Positions 25,464 through 34,546 of a stretch of 54,868 nucleotides of DNA are shown one piece after another. The stretch comes from Kamptonema formosum PCC 10802 (lineage in GTDB: Bacteria > Cyanobacteriota > Cyanobacteriia > Cyanobacteriales > Oscillatoriaceae). A program made the translations under genes and the position numbers. The notes under the pieces are model-generated. The model did not search any database, was not told where the DNA came from, and was given only the letters and a program-made list of their open reading frames with translations. The stretch spans positions 5,916,169 to 5,971,036 of the forward strand of contig NZ_KB235948.1 in assembly GCF_000332335.1 (NCBI RefSeq), given 5' to 3'. Each line of letters begins with the position of its first letter. Positions within the stretch are counted from its first letter, which is position 1.

Positions 25464-26060
25464 TTACTGGGATTGCAGCCAGCCAAAAAAAGCTTCGGCG
25501 CTGCTGAAATAATTATACACGCCGGCTTCCCGCAAAGCACCTCGCACTTCTCGTTTGCCAAAGTCAGTGACATTGCCACTCAGAAAAACCTTAACTTCAC
25601 TCGGTTGAGAGCGGGCGTGTCCCAGAATGCAGTTCAGAATCAGGTTGTCTGTCAGGTCTGGAATGAAATTTGTCTGCAAGCTTGTCTCAAGCATATCAGG
25701 AGTTAAAGCAATCATCTCTGCCTTTCTGGCTAGCTGGCCAACGACTTGAAAAAAACGCCGGTCGATTTCTTCTATAAGAGCCTCATTCCCATCCCGAGAC
25801 TGCTGTAGCTGGAACAGCAGGGACTGGGCGCGGGTTGAAGTTTTATTTCGCTCCGCATCGTTAATCCAAATATCCAGTTCGTTATGGAAGCGCTGTCGCT
25901 GCTTCTTATCAGTTGCAAATACTGACAGGGCTTCCATGTAACAGACGTCCGGTATCGCCAGCCCGACTGATGCCGGTGTGTTCAGCAGCAAATTCTCCGC
26001 TTGCGGGTCACGTCCAGTGGCGACACTCATCACAAAATTCGTTTCAATGTACAGTTTCAA
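25464..26060 (-). CDS. PIN-domain protein (candidate ribonuclease toxin)
   Basis: A 198-residue protein with a PIN-like layout. Acidic positions appear as YIETNF (Glu6), CYMEALS (Glu43), LTDNLILNCIL (Asp138) and SGNVTDFG (Asn163, Asp166). PIN domains are metal-dependent RNases, often VapC-like toxins. The helical middle (60-125) is longer than in classic VapC. The start is a TTG at 26060, supported by GGAG seven bases before it and by the 17-base overlap with the upstream unknown gene, so the two are coupled. The unknown gene sits where an antitoxin would, but I see no DNA-binding fold in it. A degraded second copy of this gene is at 23203-23625. Confidence 0.72.
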   Translation of the reverse strand: MKLYIETNFVMSVATGRDPQAENLLLNTPASVGLAIPDVCYMEALSVFATDKKQRQRFHNELDIWINDAERNKTSTRAQSLLFQLQQSRDGNEALIEEIDRRFFQVVGQLARKAEMIALTPDMLETSLQTNFIPDLTDNLILNCILGHARSQPSEVKVFLSGNVTDFGKREVRGALREAGVYNYFSSAEAFFGWLQSQ

Positions 26061-26643
26061 CTCTAATCTCCACTTCAGATTGTGTCATTCCACCTTGCAT
26101 CCGTTCCAGTAAACCGATGGCTGCCATCTCTTCTGCTGCTGGGGGATTCTCTGACTTCCAGTGAAATCCCAAGTCGCGCAGCCACGATTCGACTCGCCCG
26201 CTCAGGTAAGACATAGATACACGCTGGCCGTCTATGTACTCGCCATAGGGGCCAAGCACTTGGACGGTTTTGAGGGTGCAAACGGGTTCGGAAAAGTTCT
26301 CCTTGTTCCATTTAAAAATATAAATGTCTTCCCTGTCAACAAGCAGGGCAAAGGGAACGATACCTTTTAAATCTTCCAGCCAGGAAATCACTTCTAGCAG
26401 GTGCCATTTTTTGGTGACTTCATTGGTGGCTTTAATCAGCAGAAAGATTCGCTCGTATTTGTCCAGAGCGGCACTGTCAGCACGGATGATTTTGGTTTCT
26501 TCTGTTGTTTGGATGTCCATAGACCTCTCTCTCTCCAACATCTCCTCGTACACTGGGTGTTCCAAATAGGGCAGCGGGTAAATGGCTGCCCGCACGCCCG
26601 TCTCTTCGCTGTCTTGTTTGAGCAGATAAACTAATGTTTTCAT
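26044..26643 (-). CDS. Protein of unknown function coupled to the PIN gene
   Basis: A 199-residue soluble protein that I do not recognise. The central part (about 55-115) alternates hydrophobic strands and charged helices ([32 protein letters not shown]). The C-terminal part (about 130-175) is helical with [12 protein letters not shown]. The start ATG at 26643 overlaps the ispF stop (ATGA) and has GGAG before it. The 3' end overlaps the PIN gene by 17 bases. Coupling on both sides places it in an ispF-unknown-PIN-binding-protein run. It could be the immunity partner of the PIN protein, but this is inference from position only. Confidence 0.65.
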   Translation of the reverse strand: MKTLVYLLKQDSEETGVRAAIYPLPYLEHPVYEEMLERERSMDIQTTEETKIIRADSAALDKYERIFLLIKATNEVTKKWHLLEVISWLEDLKGIVPFALLVDREDIYIFKWNKENFSEPVCTLKTVQVLGPYGEYIDGQRVSMSYLSGRVESWLRDLGFHWKSENPPAAEEMAAIGLLERMQGGMTQSEVEIRVETVH

Positions 26644-27125
26644 TTTTCTATCTCCTGTAATAAGGCTACCGCATACGCCGCGATGCCCTCCTCTCGCCCC
26701 ACCGGCCCTAATTTTTCGTTGGTGGTGGCTTTGACGCCAATTTGGTCGGGTCTGACGCCCAGCACACCGGCAAGTCGCGAGCGCATCGCTGGGATGTGGG
26801 GCTTCAGTTTGGGGCGCTCCGCCACCACCACCGAGTCAATGTTCCCCACCCGCCAACCTCGCGACTCAACCAGCTGGTTGACTTGCGCCAGCAACACCAA
26901 ACTGTCCGCACCGGCCCACTTTTCGTCCGAGGGCGGAAAGTAATGGCCAATGTCTCCCAAACTCAGCGCCCCCAGCATGGCGTCCATAATCGCGTGGGTG
27001 AGCGCGTCGGCGTCACTGTGACCCAGCAAACCTAGCTCGTGGGGAATGCTCACCCCGCCGAGAATCAGAGCGCGACCGGCAACCAGCCGGTGGATATCGT
27101 AGCCATTGCCAATTCTGATGTTCAT
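26640..27125 (-). CDS. ispF: 2-C-methyl-D-erythritol 2,4-cyclodiphosphate synthase
   Basis: A 161-residue IspF of the MEP isoprenoid pathway. It cyclises CDP-methylerythritol 2-phosphate with loss of CMP; the products feed carotenoid, chlorophyll phytyl and quinone synthesis. Metal-binding GYDIHRL is at residues 8-14, [17 protein letters not shown] in the middle, and the family segment [19 protein letters not shown] near the end. Length and start are standard. Its stop codon overlaps the start of the following unknown gene, which ties a core metabolic gene to a possible toxin module. Confidence 0.96.
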   Translation of the reverse strand: MNIRIGNGYDIHRLVAGRALILGGVSIPHELGLLGHSDADALTHAIMDAMLGALSLGDIGHYFPPSDEKWAGADSLVLLAQVNQLVESRGWRVGNIDSVVVAERPKLKPHIPAMRSRLAGVLGVRPDQIGVKATTNEKLGPVGREEGIAAYAVALLQEIEK

Positions 27126-27279
27126 CTCGCTTTATGCTGTAAGTTGGTTCTAAGTTGGTACTGTCAGTGACAGTTCCCCGTCACCGGCTGCCGGCTCCTA
27201 TCCAGTCCGCCGGCATTATGATTGCAAATCTCTTGCAGGACGCCGAATCGGGTCTTTACAAAACGGGCGCAACCGGATA

Positions 27280-27375
27280 TATAGCGTTTCTCAGTGGGAT
27301 GCACTATGGCCCAGAAACCCGGTTTCTTTAAGAAACCGGGTTTCTCAGTACCTCACTACTATGAGAAACGCTATA
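27280..27375. mobile_element. Family 2 miniature element
   Basis: Ends TATAGCGTTTCTCA and TGAGAAACGCTATA are perfect inverted repeats. The core is the AGAAACCCGG/CCGGGTTTCT palindrome (27313-27345), as in 23458-23564. It lies in the 477-base spacer between ispF and trmD, which has no other recognisable feature. Confidence 0.8.
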
Positions 27376-27602
27376 ATACCAGACCCTTGGGCAATTTGAA
27401 TGGCGTTGCTGATTAGAAAGATGATTTCACCAAATTACCTTCATTAAAATTCCCATATCTTTCTCCCCATAACCGCAAACTAGCAGGGAATTGGGGGTGT
27501 TATGCTCTTCCTCGGAATATGCAACTTAAGTTTAAGAGTAGCGGGATGGCGGCTGTTGGCGGGGGAACTGCTCCCCTTCCGCAAAGCCCTTTTCTGAAAA
27601 AC

Positions 27603-28307
27603 TTATTCCCCAAATCCGCTGCTCCCCCGCTCCGCCTCGGGGAGCAAATCGGGCCGGCGCTGGCGGGTGCGCAGCAGCTGCTGCTCGCGGCGCCAGCGGG
27701 CGATTTGCCCGTGATGGCCAGACAGCAGCACGGGAGGCACCTCCCACCCCCGGAACACCGGCGGGCGGGTGTAGTGGGGGTAGTCCAGCAAATCGCTCTC
27801 AAAACTCTCGCAGATCAGGGACTCGGCATTGCCCAAGGTTCCAGGGAGCAGGCGCACCACGCCATCGATGAGGGCCAGGGCGGGAATTTCGCCGCCGGTG
27901 AGGACAAAATCCCCCAAGGACACCTCGCGAGTGACTAAGTTCATCACCCGCTCGTCCACCCCTTCGTAGTGCCCGCAGAGCAAAACCAGCTGCTCAAAGT
28001 CCCGGACGAGCTCCCGAAACAGCTTCTGGCGCATCGGTTCCCCCTGAGGGGTGAGGTAAATCACCTCCCGCCTCGGCAGCACCGGCACCGACTCCACCGC
28101 CGCAAAAATCGGCTCGGGCTTCATCACCATGCCGGCACCGCCGCCGTAGGGCTCGTCATCGGCACGCCGGTGCTTGTCGGTGGCGAAGTCGCGGGGGTTC
28201 ACCAAGTGGACAGAGGCAATAGTTTTGGCCAGGGCTTTGCCCAAGAGCCCCGATGCCAGGGCAGAGGTGAAAAAATCTGGGAACAGGGTGACAACATCAA
28301 ATCGCAC
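27603..28307 (-). CDS. trmD: tRNA (guanine-37-N1)-methyltransferase
   Basis: A 234-residue TrmD that methylates G37 next to the anticodon and prevents frameshifting. It is a SPOUT-class knot enzyme. Motifs include YGGGAGMVMKPEPIF, LLCGHYEGVDERV and SLGDFVLTGGEIPAL. I chose the GTG at 28307 (translated VRFDVVTLFPDFF) because family members begin MRFDV and because GGAG lies seven bases upstream. The open frame extends 25 codons further upstream but without homology. The C-terminus is slightly extended with charged residues. Confidence 0.94.
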   Translation of the reverse strand: MRFDVVTLFPDFFTSALASGLLGKALAKTIASVHLVNPRDFATDKHRRADDEPYGGGAGMVMKPEPIFAAVESVPVLPRREVIYLTPQGEPMRQKLFRELVRDFEQLVLLCGHYEGVDERVMNLVTREVSLGDFVLTGGEIPALALIDGVVRLLPGTLGNAESLICESFESDLLDYPHYTRPPVFRGWEVPPVLLSGHHGQIARWRREQQLLRTRQRRPDLLPEAERGSSGFGE

Positions 28308-28635
28308 AGTGGCTCCACGCTGCAGGCAAACCTTAAGAAAATCCAGTAGAAAGGTATTAGAGCGCCTTTCCTGCCCGATCATAATTCATTGCTCGTGGAA
28401 CGACCGGCACGTGGCACTGCGCCGCCGGTCTTGCCCAGCAAAAAGGCTGCCAGTGATGGTTTGGCAACAATTGGCGCTATCAGCGGCGGGGATTGTGAGA
28501 CAATGGACTTCCAGCCTGAAGTTGTTTGGGCCTGCCAGAATTAGCCCTGACCGGTGGCTACAACCCAGAGCGAAGCAATATCTCTAAAGTGGTCACGATA
28601 CGGCCAATCGCTCACCTACGCCTAAAAGTAAGGCC

Positions 28636-29499
28636 ATGCTGCAGTTACAAGATCAATCGCTAGAACCTCGGATGCCGCAACCAACTAAAACAACCGTCAT
28701 GGTGATTGGCGGAGCGGAAGATAAAGTGCACGGACGCGAAATCCTGCAAACGTTTTTTGCTCGTTCGGGAGGGACGGAGGCCAAAATTGCGATTATCCCG
28801 TGCGCTTCCCGAGAACCCGTCGCTACTGGGGGCCGATACTTTACTATTTTTCAGGAAATGGGTGCCAAGTCTATTGAGGTGCTCGACATCCGGGAGCGGG
28901 CGCAGGGAGAAGAGCCCATCTGGCAAGATTACCTCGAAGGGTGTACAGGGGTATTTATGACCGGCGGCGACCAACTGCGCCTTTGCGCCCTGCTCGCCGA
29001 CACGCCGCTGATGGAAAAAATCCGCCTGCTCGTGCAGCTCGGCCAGATCACCCTGGCCGGCACCAGCGCCGGCGCAGCTGTCATGGGACATCACATGCTG
29101 GCCGGTGGGGGCAGCGGCGAGTTCCCCAATCGCTCTCTGGTGGATATGGCTACCGGACTGGGCATTATTCCAGATGTGATTGTGGACCAGCACTTTCACA
29201 ACCGCAACCGCATGGCTCGGCTGCTGAGTGCGGTGGTGTCCCATCCAGACCGCTTGGGAGTGGGCATTGACGAAGATACTTGCGCTATGTTTGAAAGCGA
29301 CGGGCTGATTAAAGTCATGGGCAAAGGCACAGTGACTGTTATCGACCCCACCGAAGAGTTCCACACCAACCAGCCTTATGTGGGAGCGACTGACCCCTTG
29401 AGCGCTTTCAACCTGCGGGTACATATCCTCTGCCACGGGGACTGTTACGACCGTCACCGTCGCGCTGTAATTCACCCCCAGCACCGCCCCCCCAATTAA
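28636..29499 (+). CDS. cphB: Cyanophycinase
   Basis: A 287-residue CphB, a serine-type exopeptidase that releases beta-Asp-Arg dipeptides from cyanophycin, the nitrogen storage polymer. The nucleophile elbow is GTSAGAAV (Ser144), and the substrate-pocket region FMTGGDQLRL precedes it. The family segment DQHFHNRNRMARLL is present. About twelve residues before MPQPTKTT may be extra, so the true start could be the ATG at 28672. It is followed by cphA on the same strand, the usual cphBA arrangement. No NtcA box (GTA-N8-TAC) was found upstream by eye. Confidence 0.95.
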   Translation: MLQLQDQSLEPRMPQPTKTTVMVIGGAEDKVHGREILQTFFARSGGTEAKIAIIPCASREPVATGGRYFTIFQEMGAKSIEVLDIRERAQGEEPIWQDYLEGCTGVFMTGGDQLRLCALLADTPLMEKIRLLVQLGQITLAGTSAGAAVMGHHMLAGGGSGEFPNRSLVDMATGLGIIPDVIVDQHFHNRNRMARLLSAVVSHPDRLGVGIDEDTCAMFESDGLIKVMGKGTVTVIDPTEEFHTNQPYVGATDPLSAFNLRVHILCHGDCYDRHRRAVIHPQHRPPN

Positions 29500-29768
29500 C
29501 AGCAAAGAAGGAACTGGGCACTCACACAAAACACAGGGGAGAGCGGGCATGGGGGCGGGAGTGGGGCACCGGGCAAGGGAGCGCGCAGGGAGAGCATTTC
29601 TCCGTCTCCTCCCGTTTCTGCTTTGCGGAAGCTGCCCCTTTTGCGCCCCCCTTCCTTGGCCAGCGGAAAAATGTTCACGGCGAACAGTTTACCAACTTTG
29701 GCAAGCGTGAAACTAGATAAAATGCCCCATTTGTTCCCAAATTTCGCGCATCATCCTCGGACAGTCCT

Positions 29769-32468
29769 ATGAAAATACTTAAAATTCAGACATTACGGGG
29801 TCCCAACTACTGGAGTATCCGACGCCACAAACTGATCGTCATGCGTCTGGACTTGGAAAACCTTGCAGACAAGCCGACCAATCAAATCCCCGGCTTCTAC
29901 CAAGGGCTGGTTGAAACGCTGCCCAGTTTGGTAGAGCACCACTGTTCCCCGGGCTGTCGGGGGGGGTTCCTCAGCCGCGTCCAGACAGGGACAATGATGG
30001 GGCACGCGATCGAACACGTGGCGTTGGAACTGCAGCAGCTGGCGGGCATGCGGGCCGACTTTGGCCGAACTCGCGAAACTTCCACCCCAGGCGTCTATCA
30101 GGTGGTGTTTGAGTACCTCGAGGAGCAGGCCGGTCGCTACGCGGCGCGAGCGGCTGTGCGCCTGTGCCAGAGTATTGTCGATACGGGGCGCTACCCCCAG
30201 TCGGAACTGGAGCAAGATATCAAAGACCTCAAGGATCTCTGGGCGGAGGCCGCTCTCGGACCGAGTACGGAAACGATCGTTAAAGAGGCTGAGGCTAGAG
30301 GCATTCCCTGGTTGCAGCTGCCGGCTCGCGCTATGATCCAGCTCGGCTATGGCATTTACAGCAAACGGGTTCAGGCCACCCTCACCGATTGCACCGGCAT
30401 TTTGGGCGTTGAGCTGGCCTGCGATAAGGAAGGCACGAAAACTATGCTCCGCACCGCCGGCGTGCCGGTGCCCCGGGGGACCGTGATCCGCTACCTGGAC
30501 GAACTCGATGAAGCGATTGAGGAAGTTGGCGGCTTCCCTATCGTGATCAAGCCTCTCGACGGCAACCACGGGCGCGGCATCACTATCAGCATCACCTCCA
30601 AAGAACAGGCTGAGGAAGCCTACGACGCAGCTAGCGCGGCTTCCAAAACACATTCCGTTATTGTCGAACGCTATTATACAGGTCGCGACCACCGCGTGCT
30701 AGTGGTGAATGGCAAACTGGTGGCGGTGGCGGAGCGGGTGCCGGCTCACGTGGTGGGCAATGGCGTTTCCACCATTGAGGAGCTGATTGCGGAGACGAAT
30801 CGCGACCCGAATCGCGGCGTGGGCCACGCTAACATCCTGACTCGCATTGAAGTTGACCGCACCAGCCTCCAGCTGCTGGAAAATAAAGGCTACACCCTGA
30901 AAACGGTGCTGCCCAAAGGCGAGGTCTGCTACCTGCGCGCGACGGCGAACCTCAGCACCGGCGGCATTGCCATTGACCGCACTGACGAAATCCACCCGGA
31001 AAATATCTGGCTGGCGCAGCGGGTGGCGAAAATTATCGGGCTTGACATTTGCGGCATGGATGTGGTAACGCCAGACATCTCCCGCCCGCTGCGCGAAGTG
31101 GGCGGGGTGATTGTTGAGGTCAACGCCGCCCCCGGATTCCGCATGCATGTCTGCCCCAGTCAGGGGCTGCCGCGAAATGTGGCTGCGCCGGTGATCGACA
31201 TGCTCTTCCCCCCCGGAACGCCCAGCCGCGTGCCGATTCTGGCAGTCACCGGCACCAATGGCAAAACGACTACGACGCGCCTGCTGGCCCACATTTACAA
31301 GCAAACGGGCCGCACGGTGGGCTACACCACCACGGACGGGATTTATATCGGCGACTATCTGGTGGAAAAAGGCGACAACACCGGCCCGCAAAGCGCTGGG
31401 CTGATTTTGCGCGACCCAACGGTTGAGGTGGCAGTGCTGGAAACGGCCCGGGGCGGCATTCTCCGCTCGGGTTTGGCCTTCGACACCTGCAATGTGGGGG
31501 TGGTGCTCAATGTCTCTGCTGACCATCTCGGAATTGGGGATATTGACACGATTGAGCAAATGGCTGCCGTCAAGAGCGTGCTGGCGGAGGCGGTGATGCC
31601 CACCGGCTACGCCGTCCTCAACGCTGACGACCCCCTGGTGGCGGCAATGGCCAAGAAGGTGAAGGCTCTCGTGGCTTACTTCTCGATGAACCCAGACAAT
31701 CCCCTGCTGCGCGAACACACCCGCAAAGGCGGTTTGGCTGCAGTGTATGAGAATGGCTACCTGTCGATTTTGAAAGGGGACTGGACGCTGCGGATTGAGC
31801 AGGCGGTGAATGTGCCCCTGACTCTGGAAGGGCGGGCTCCCTTCCAGATTGCCAACGCCCTGGCTGCCTGTCTGGCAGCGTATTCTCAAGGCGTGAGCAT
31901 TGACGACATTCGCGCCGCTTTGGATAGCTTCACGGCTTCCGTCAGCCAGACTCCCGGACGGATGAACCTGTTTAATCTGGGAACCTTTCACGTCCTGCTG
32001 GATTACGCCCACAATGCGGCGAGCTATGAGGCGGTGGGCAGCTTTGTCCGCAACTGGCCCGGAGAGCGGATTGGCGTGGTCGGTGGCCCGGGCGACCGCC
32101 GCGATGAGGATTTTGTCGCCCTCGGCAAGCTCTCGGCGGAAATCTTTGACCGGATTATTGTTAAGGAAGATTACGACAACCGGGGACGCGCGCGCGGCGA
32201 TGCCGCTAAGTTTATCTGTGAGGGAATTGCCCTCGCTAAGCCAGAGAGCCGGTATGAGGTTATCTTGGATGAGACGCTCGCTATTAATACGGCGCTCGAT
32301 GGCTCAGCCCCCGGCAGTCTGGTGGTGATTCTCCCGGAAACCGTGAGCGGTGCCCTTCGCTTGATTGAGGCGCGCAACCCCATCCCCGACAAGAACAGTT
32401 TGCCTTCCGTCGCACCGGCACTCCCCGTTCCCGACAGTGTGCCCTCTTCTGTGAGCAACGCCGTCTGA
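29769..32468 (+). CDS. cphA: Cyanophycin synthetase
   Basis: An 899-residue CphA that builds cyanophycin by adding Asp to the backbone and Arg to each side chain, using ATP. The N-terminal domain (about 1-165) is followed by an ATP-grasp module (about 215-475, with VIKPLDGNHGRGI). A Mur-ligase-like module follows (about 490-875, with P-loop VTGTNGKTTTTRL and ETARGGILRSGL). A Pro/Ser-rich tail of ~25 residues ends the protein. The start MKILKIQTLRGPNYWSI is canonical. It lies 269 bases after cphB; the spacer has no gene. A GC-rich hairpin just after the stop may end the transcript. Confidence 0.97.
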   Translation: MKILKIQTLRGPNYWSIRRHKLIVMRLDLENLADKPTNQIPGFYQGLVETLPSLVEHHCSPGCRGGFLSRVQTGTMMGHAIEHVALELQQLAGMRADFGRTRETSTPGVYQVVFEYLEEQAGRYAARAAVRLCQSIVDTGRYPQSELEQDIKDLKDLWAEAALGPSTETIVKEAEARGIPWLQLPARAMIQLGYGIYSKRVQATLTDCTGILGVELACDKEGTKTMLRTAGVPVPRGTVIRYLDELDEAIEEVGGFPIVIKPLDGNHGRGITISITSKEQAEEAYDAASAASKTHSVIVERYYTGRDHRVLVVNGKLVAVAERVPAHVVGNGVSTIEELIAETNRDPNRGVGHANILTRIEVDRTSLQLLENKGYTLKTVLPKGEVCYLRATANLSTGGIAIDRTDEIHPENIWLAQRVAKIIGLDICGMDVVTPDISRPLREVGGVIVEVNAAPGFRMHVCPSQGLPRNVAAPVIDMLFPPGTPSRVPILAVTGTNGKTTTTRLLAHIYKQTGRTVGYTTTDGIYIGDYLVEKGDNTGPQSAGLILRDPTVEVAVLETARGGILRSGLAFDTCNVGVVLNVSADHLGIGDIDTIEQMAAVKSVLAEAVMPTGYAVLNADDPLVAAMAKKVKALVAYFSMNPDNPLLREHTRKGGLAAVYENGYLSILKGDWTLRIEQAVNVPLTLEGRAPFQIANALAACLAAYSQGVSIDDIRAALDSFTASVSQTPGRMNLFNLGTFHVLLDYAHNAASYEAVGSFVRNWPGERIGVVGGPGDRRDEDFVALGKLSAEIFDRIIVKEDYDNRGRARGDAAKFICEGIALAKPESRYEVILDETLAINTALDGSAPGSLVVILPETVSGALRLIEARNPIPDKNSLPSVAPALPVPDSVPSSVSNAV

Positions 32469-32475
32469 TCCCGCA

Positions 32476-32504
32476 GGGTGGGTGACGCCCCGCGCCACCC
32501 ACCC
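32476..32504 (+). terminator. Hairpin after cphA
   Basis: GGGTGGGTG (32476-32484) pairs perfectly with CACCCACCC (32496-32504), seven bases after the cphA stop. There is no T-run, so it is a possible 3'-end structure and not a proven intrinsic terminator. Confidence 0.4.
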
Positions 32505-32543
32505 CAATCCCCTGATTTGAGAGCTGATTTATAGAGTAAATAT

Positions 32544-32713
32544 TATAGCAGCAGTCATATTGGTTAGGACACGCTATGGCCCAATTGCCGGCTGCTATAT
32601 CAGAGGTTAGAGGCCGGTTTATCGGTGTTGTAGCTGTGTGGCACAGGTTGTGGGTGAACCCGCCCCTACATTATGTTAAACCCCAAGTCCTAACCTAAGT
32701 GCCTACTGCTATA
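32544..32713. mobile_element. Family 1 miniature element
   Basis: Starts TATAGCAGCAGTCATATTGG and ends CCTAAGTGCCTACTGCTATA. The interior differs from other copies and includes a GTGAACCCGCCCCTAC segment. Confidence 0.8.
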
Positions 32714-32942
32714 AATGCCAGTCAGCGCCCAGTCGGGGAAAGATCCCTCCCCTACTCGCCACTAAAAAAGGAGGGTCACTCTTATAGCCAACCCTTGTAG
32801 GGGCAGGCAGCCCACGGAGACTGCCCGTTGGGGGGATAGCGATTTTCTCTATAAATGACTGTACTCCGTCAGCGGTCTTGCCGGATTTCTCCCACACCAA
32901 GAAACCCGGTTTCTGAACCGATTTCTGGCCCATTAGCTGTTT

Positions 32943-33106
32943 TATAGCAGCAGTCATATTGGTTAGGACAATAGGAGCTTTGGGAGCGGGGGAGCCAGGG
33001 AGGCCGGAATGTACTTTTCCTAAATGCCTACTGATATATAGACGTAGGGCAGGCGTCCCGCCCCCCCTGAAGGTCTAATGTCCTAATCTAAGTGGCTACT
33101 GCTATA
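32943..33106. mobile_element. Family 1 composite miniature element
   Basis: Starts TATAGCAGCAGTCATATTGG, has an inner TACTGATATATAGACGTAGG junction and ends CTAAGTGGCTACTGCTATA. It closely resembles 14152-14321. It lies about 60 bases past the 3' end of the methyltransferase gene. Confidence 0.82.
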
Positions 33107-33167
33107 ACAATTACTTTATAGATCGGCTCTTAGCAGGCAGCTCCTCCCCCCCAAGGGAGGAGCGACA

Positions 33168-33923
33168 TTAACCTGATTTTACTCTCGCTTTTATAAAGAT
33201 CCGCCGGCACTCGCTTTCTCGCTCCGCAATAAAAAGCTTTTGTTTGTAATACTTGTAAATCAGGTTTTTCAAGCGCCCGTTATTTAAGATAAACAGCCGG
33301 TTGGTCAGCAGCCGGTCGATTAACTTTTTCCGCCCGTCATTTTTCTCCAGAAAGATAACCTCCGCAATCTCAAAGTTCTTCTCCAGGCATTTGGAAAGCG
33401 TTTCTAGAGAGAAATGCCTGTAATGTTTCGGCTCCACCGGCGCGTTCAGGTGCGGAACCGTCAGCAAGAGAATTCCGTCTTTGACCATTAAATCCGCCAC
33501 CCCAGCCAGAAATTCCTCCCCAGCTGCCGGTGGGATGTGTTCAAACACCTCCATTAAGATTGCCAGGTCAAATTTATTCTCAACCCTTTCTCGCGTGATG
33601 TCCAGACAGTAATAAGTCCCTTGGGGGTACATTAACCGAGCTAGAGCTATCGCTCTTTCAGAATAGTCTATCCCCACCACCTCCTTATCTGCTAAAGCTT
33701 CTTTTAATTCCTTGGTCAGTCTGCCATCCCCGCAGCCCACATCAGCAATGGAACGCACCGGCTCTCTTTTCACCCTTTCAATCATAAATTCCAGGCTAGC
33801 TGCGTAGTTAATTCCCCAGCGAAAGTTGTAACATTGCGTGAAGTCCTTTTGGGACTGGGGGATGTAATGATAGGGGAAGATATACTGGTCTTCCTGAATC
33901 GTTTGTACTTTATCTTTTTCCAC
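33168..33923 (-). CDS. Class I SAM-dependent methyltransferase
   Basis: A 251-residue Rossmann-fold methyltransferase. Motif I is ADVGCGDGRLT (about residues 60-70), the acidic residue after strand 2 is in VVGIDYSERAI, and LAILMEVFEHIPP (about 120) resembles the UbiE/Hen1 group. The lysine/arginine-rich C-terminal 60 residues have no clear match. The substrate cannot be told from sequence; small molecules, glycans and RNA ends are all possible. The start is GTG at 33923. The gene stands alone between two family 1 elements (32943-33106 and 34137-34294) and is somewhat more AT-rich than its neighbours. Confidence 0.8.
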   Translation of the reverse strand: MEKDKVQTIQEDQYIFPYHYIPQSQKDFTQCYNFRWGINYAASLEFMIERVKREPVRSIADVGCGDGRLTKELKEALADKEVVGIDYSERAIALARLMYPQGTYYCLDITRERVENKFDLAILMEVFEHIPPAAGEEFLAGVADLMVKDGILLLTVPHLNAPVEPKHYRHFSLETLSKCLEKNFEIAEVIFLEKNDGRKKLIDRLLTNRLFILNNGRLKNLIYKYYKQKLFIAERESECRRIFIKARVKSG

Positions 33924-34136
33924 AGTTCGAGTAGGAGCGGGTTGACTAGCAATATATCCGGGAAGCAGTGGGTATCTATAAACCCGCCCCCAGACAGAAA
34001 AGTTTCTTTAGTCTATAATACCATTAGCATCCTTCAACCGCAAATCCTGGGCGTGCCGGCTCTCCGCACAACCCCAGCACAGGCCGAGCTAAAATGAGCG
34101 GCAGAGGGGGGAGATTGGCACAAGCGTTCCGCTTGG

Positions 34137-34294
34137 TATAGCAGTGCACAGTCAGTTTAGGACACGCTTGATACGAATTATAGGCGCAGGTACGGCGTCG
34201 CGCTGGCGCGCCGCTACGCTAACGCCTGCCCTCAATATTTCTGGGACAGGCGAGACGCCTGTCCTACGTCCTAACCTAAGTGCCTACTGCTATA
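34137..34294. mobile_element. Family 1 miniature element
   Basis: Starts TATAGCAGTGCACAGTCAG and ends CCTAAGTGCCTACTGCTATA. The interior has the GGACAGGCG/CGCCTGTCC hairpin module that also occurs alone at 838-909. Confidence 0.78.
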
Positions 34295-34435
34295 AAGGCG
34301 GGTTCAGCGAAGTCTCAACAAACCGCCGTTCTTCTGGCGGTCAAGCGGGCAAATTCCTGTACAGAAAGAAACCCGGTTTCTGGCTCCGGCGCGGGAGGAC
34401 AAATCCGCTTGCATCGGTTTTCTATACATAGGGTT

Positions 34436-34498
34436 GTAGGGGCGGGTTCTGCCAAGATATTTCTGCCACAGAGGAGAATATCAATAAACCCGCCCTCA
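34436..34498. repeat. GTAGGGGCGGGTT / AACCCGCC inverted repeat
   Basis: The arms GTAGGGGCGGGTT and AAACCCGCCCTCA enclose a ~38-base centre containing CCAAGATATTT. Related copies are at 14427-14490 and 33940-33992, with half-copies near 32655 and 50450-50645. Confidence 0.7.
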
Positions 34499-34546
34499 CT
34501 TCGCCTGCAAAACGGTGCTACCGGCTCCCAGCTGTGGCACCGGCAT

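Noticed and set aside
28383-28635. NtcA binding site upstream of cphB
   Set aside because: Expected from nitrogen control of cyanophycin genes, but no GTA-N8-TAC sequence was seen.
30699-32012. 437-residue minus-strand ORF
   Set aside because: Antisense to cphA, which is complete and canonical.
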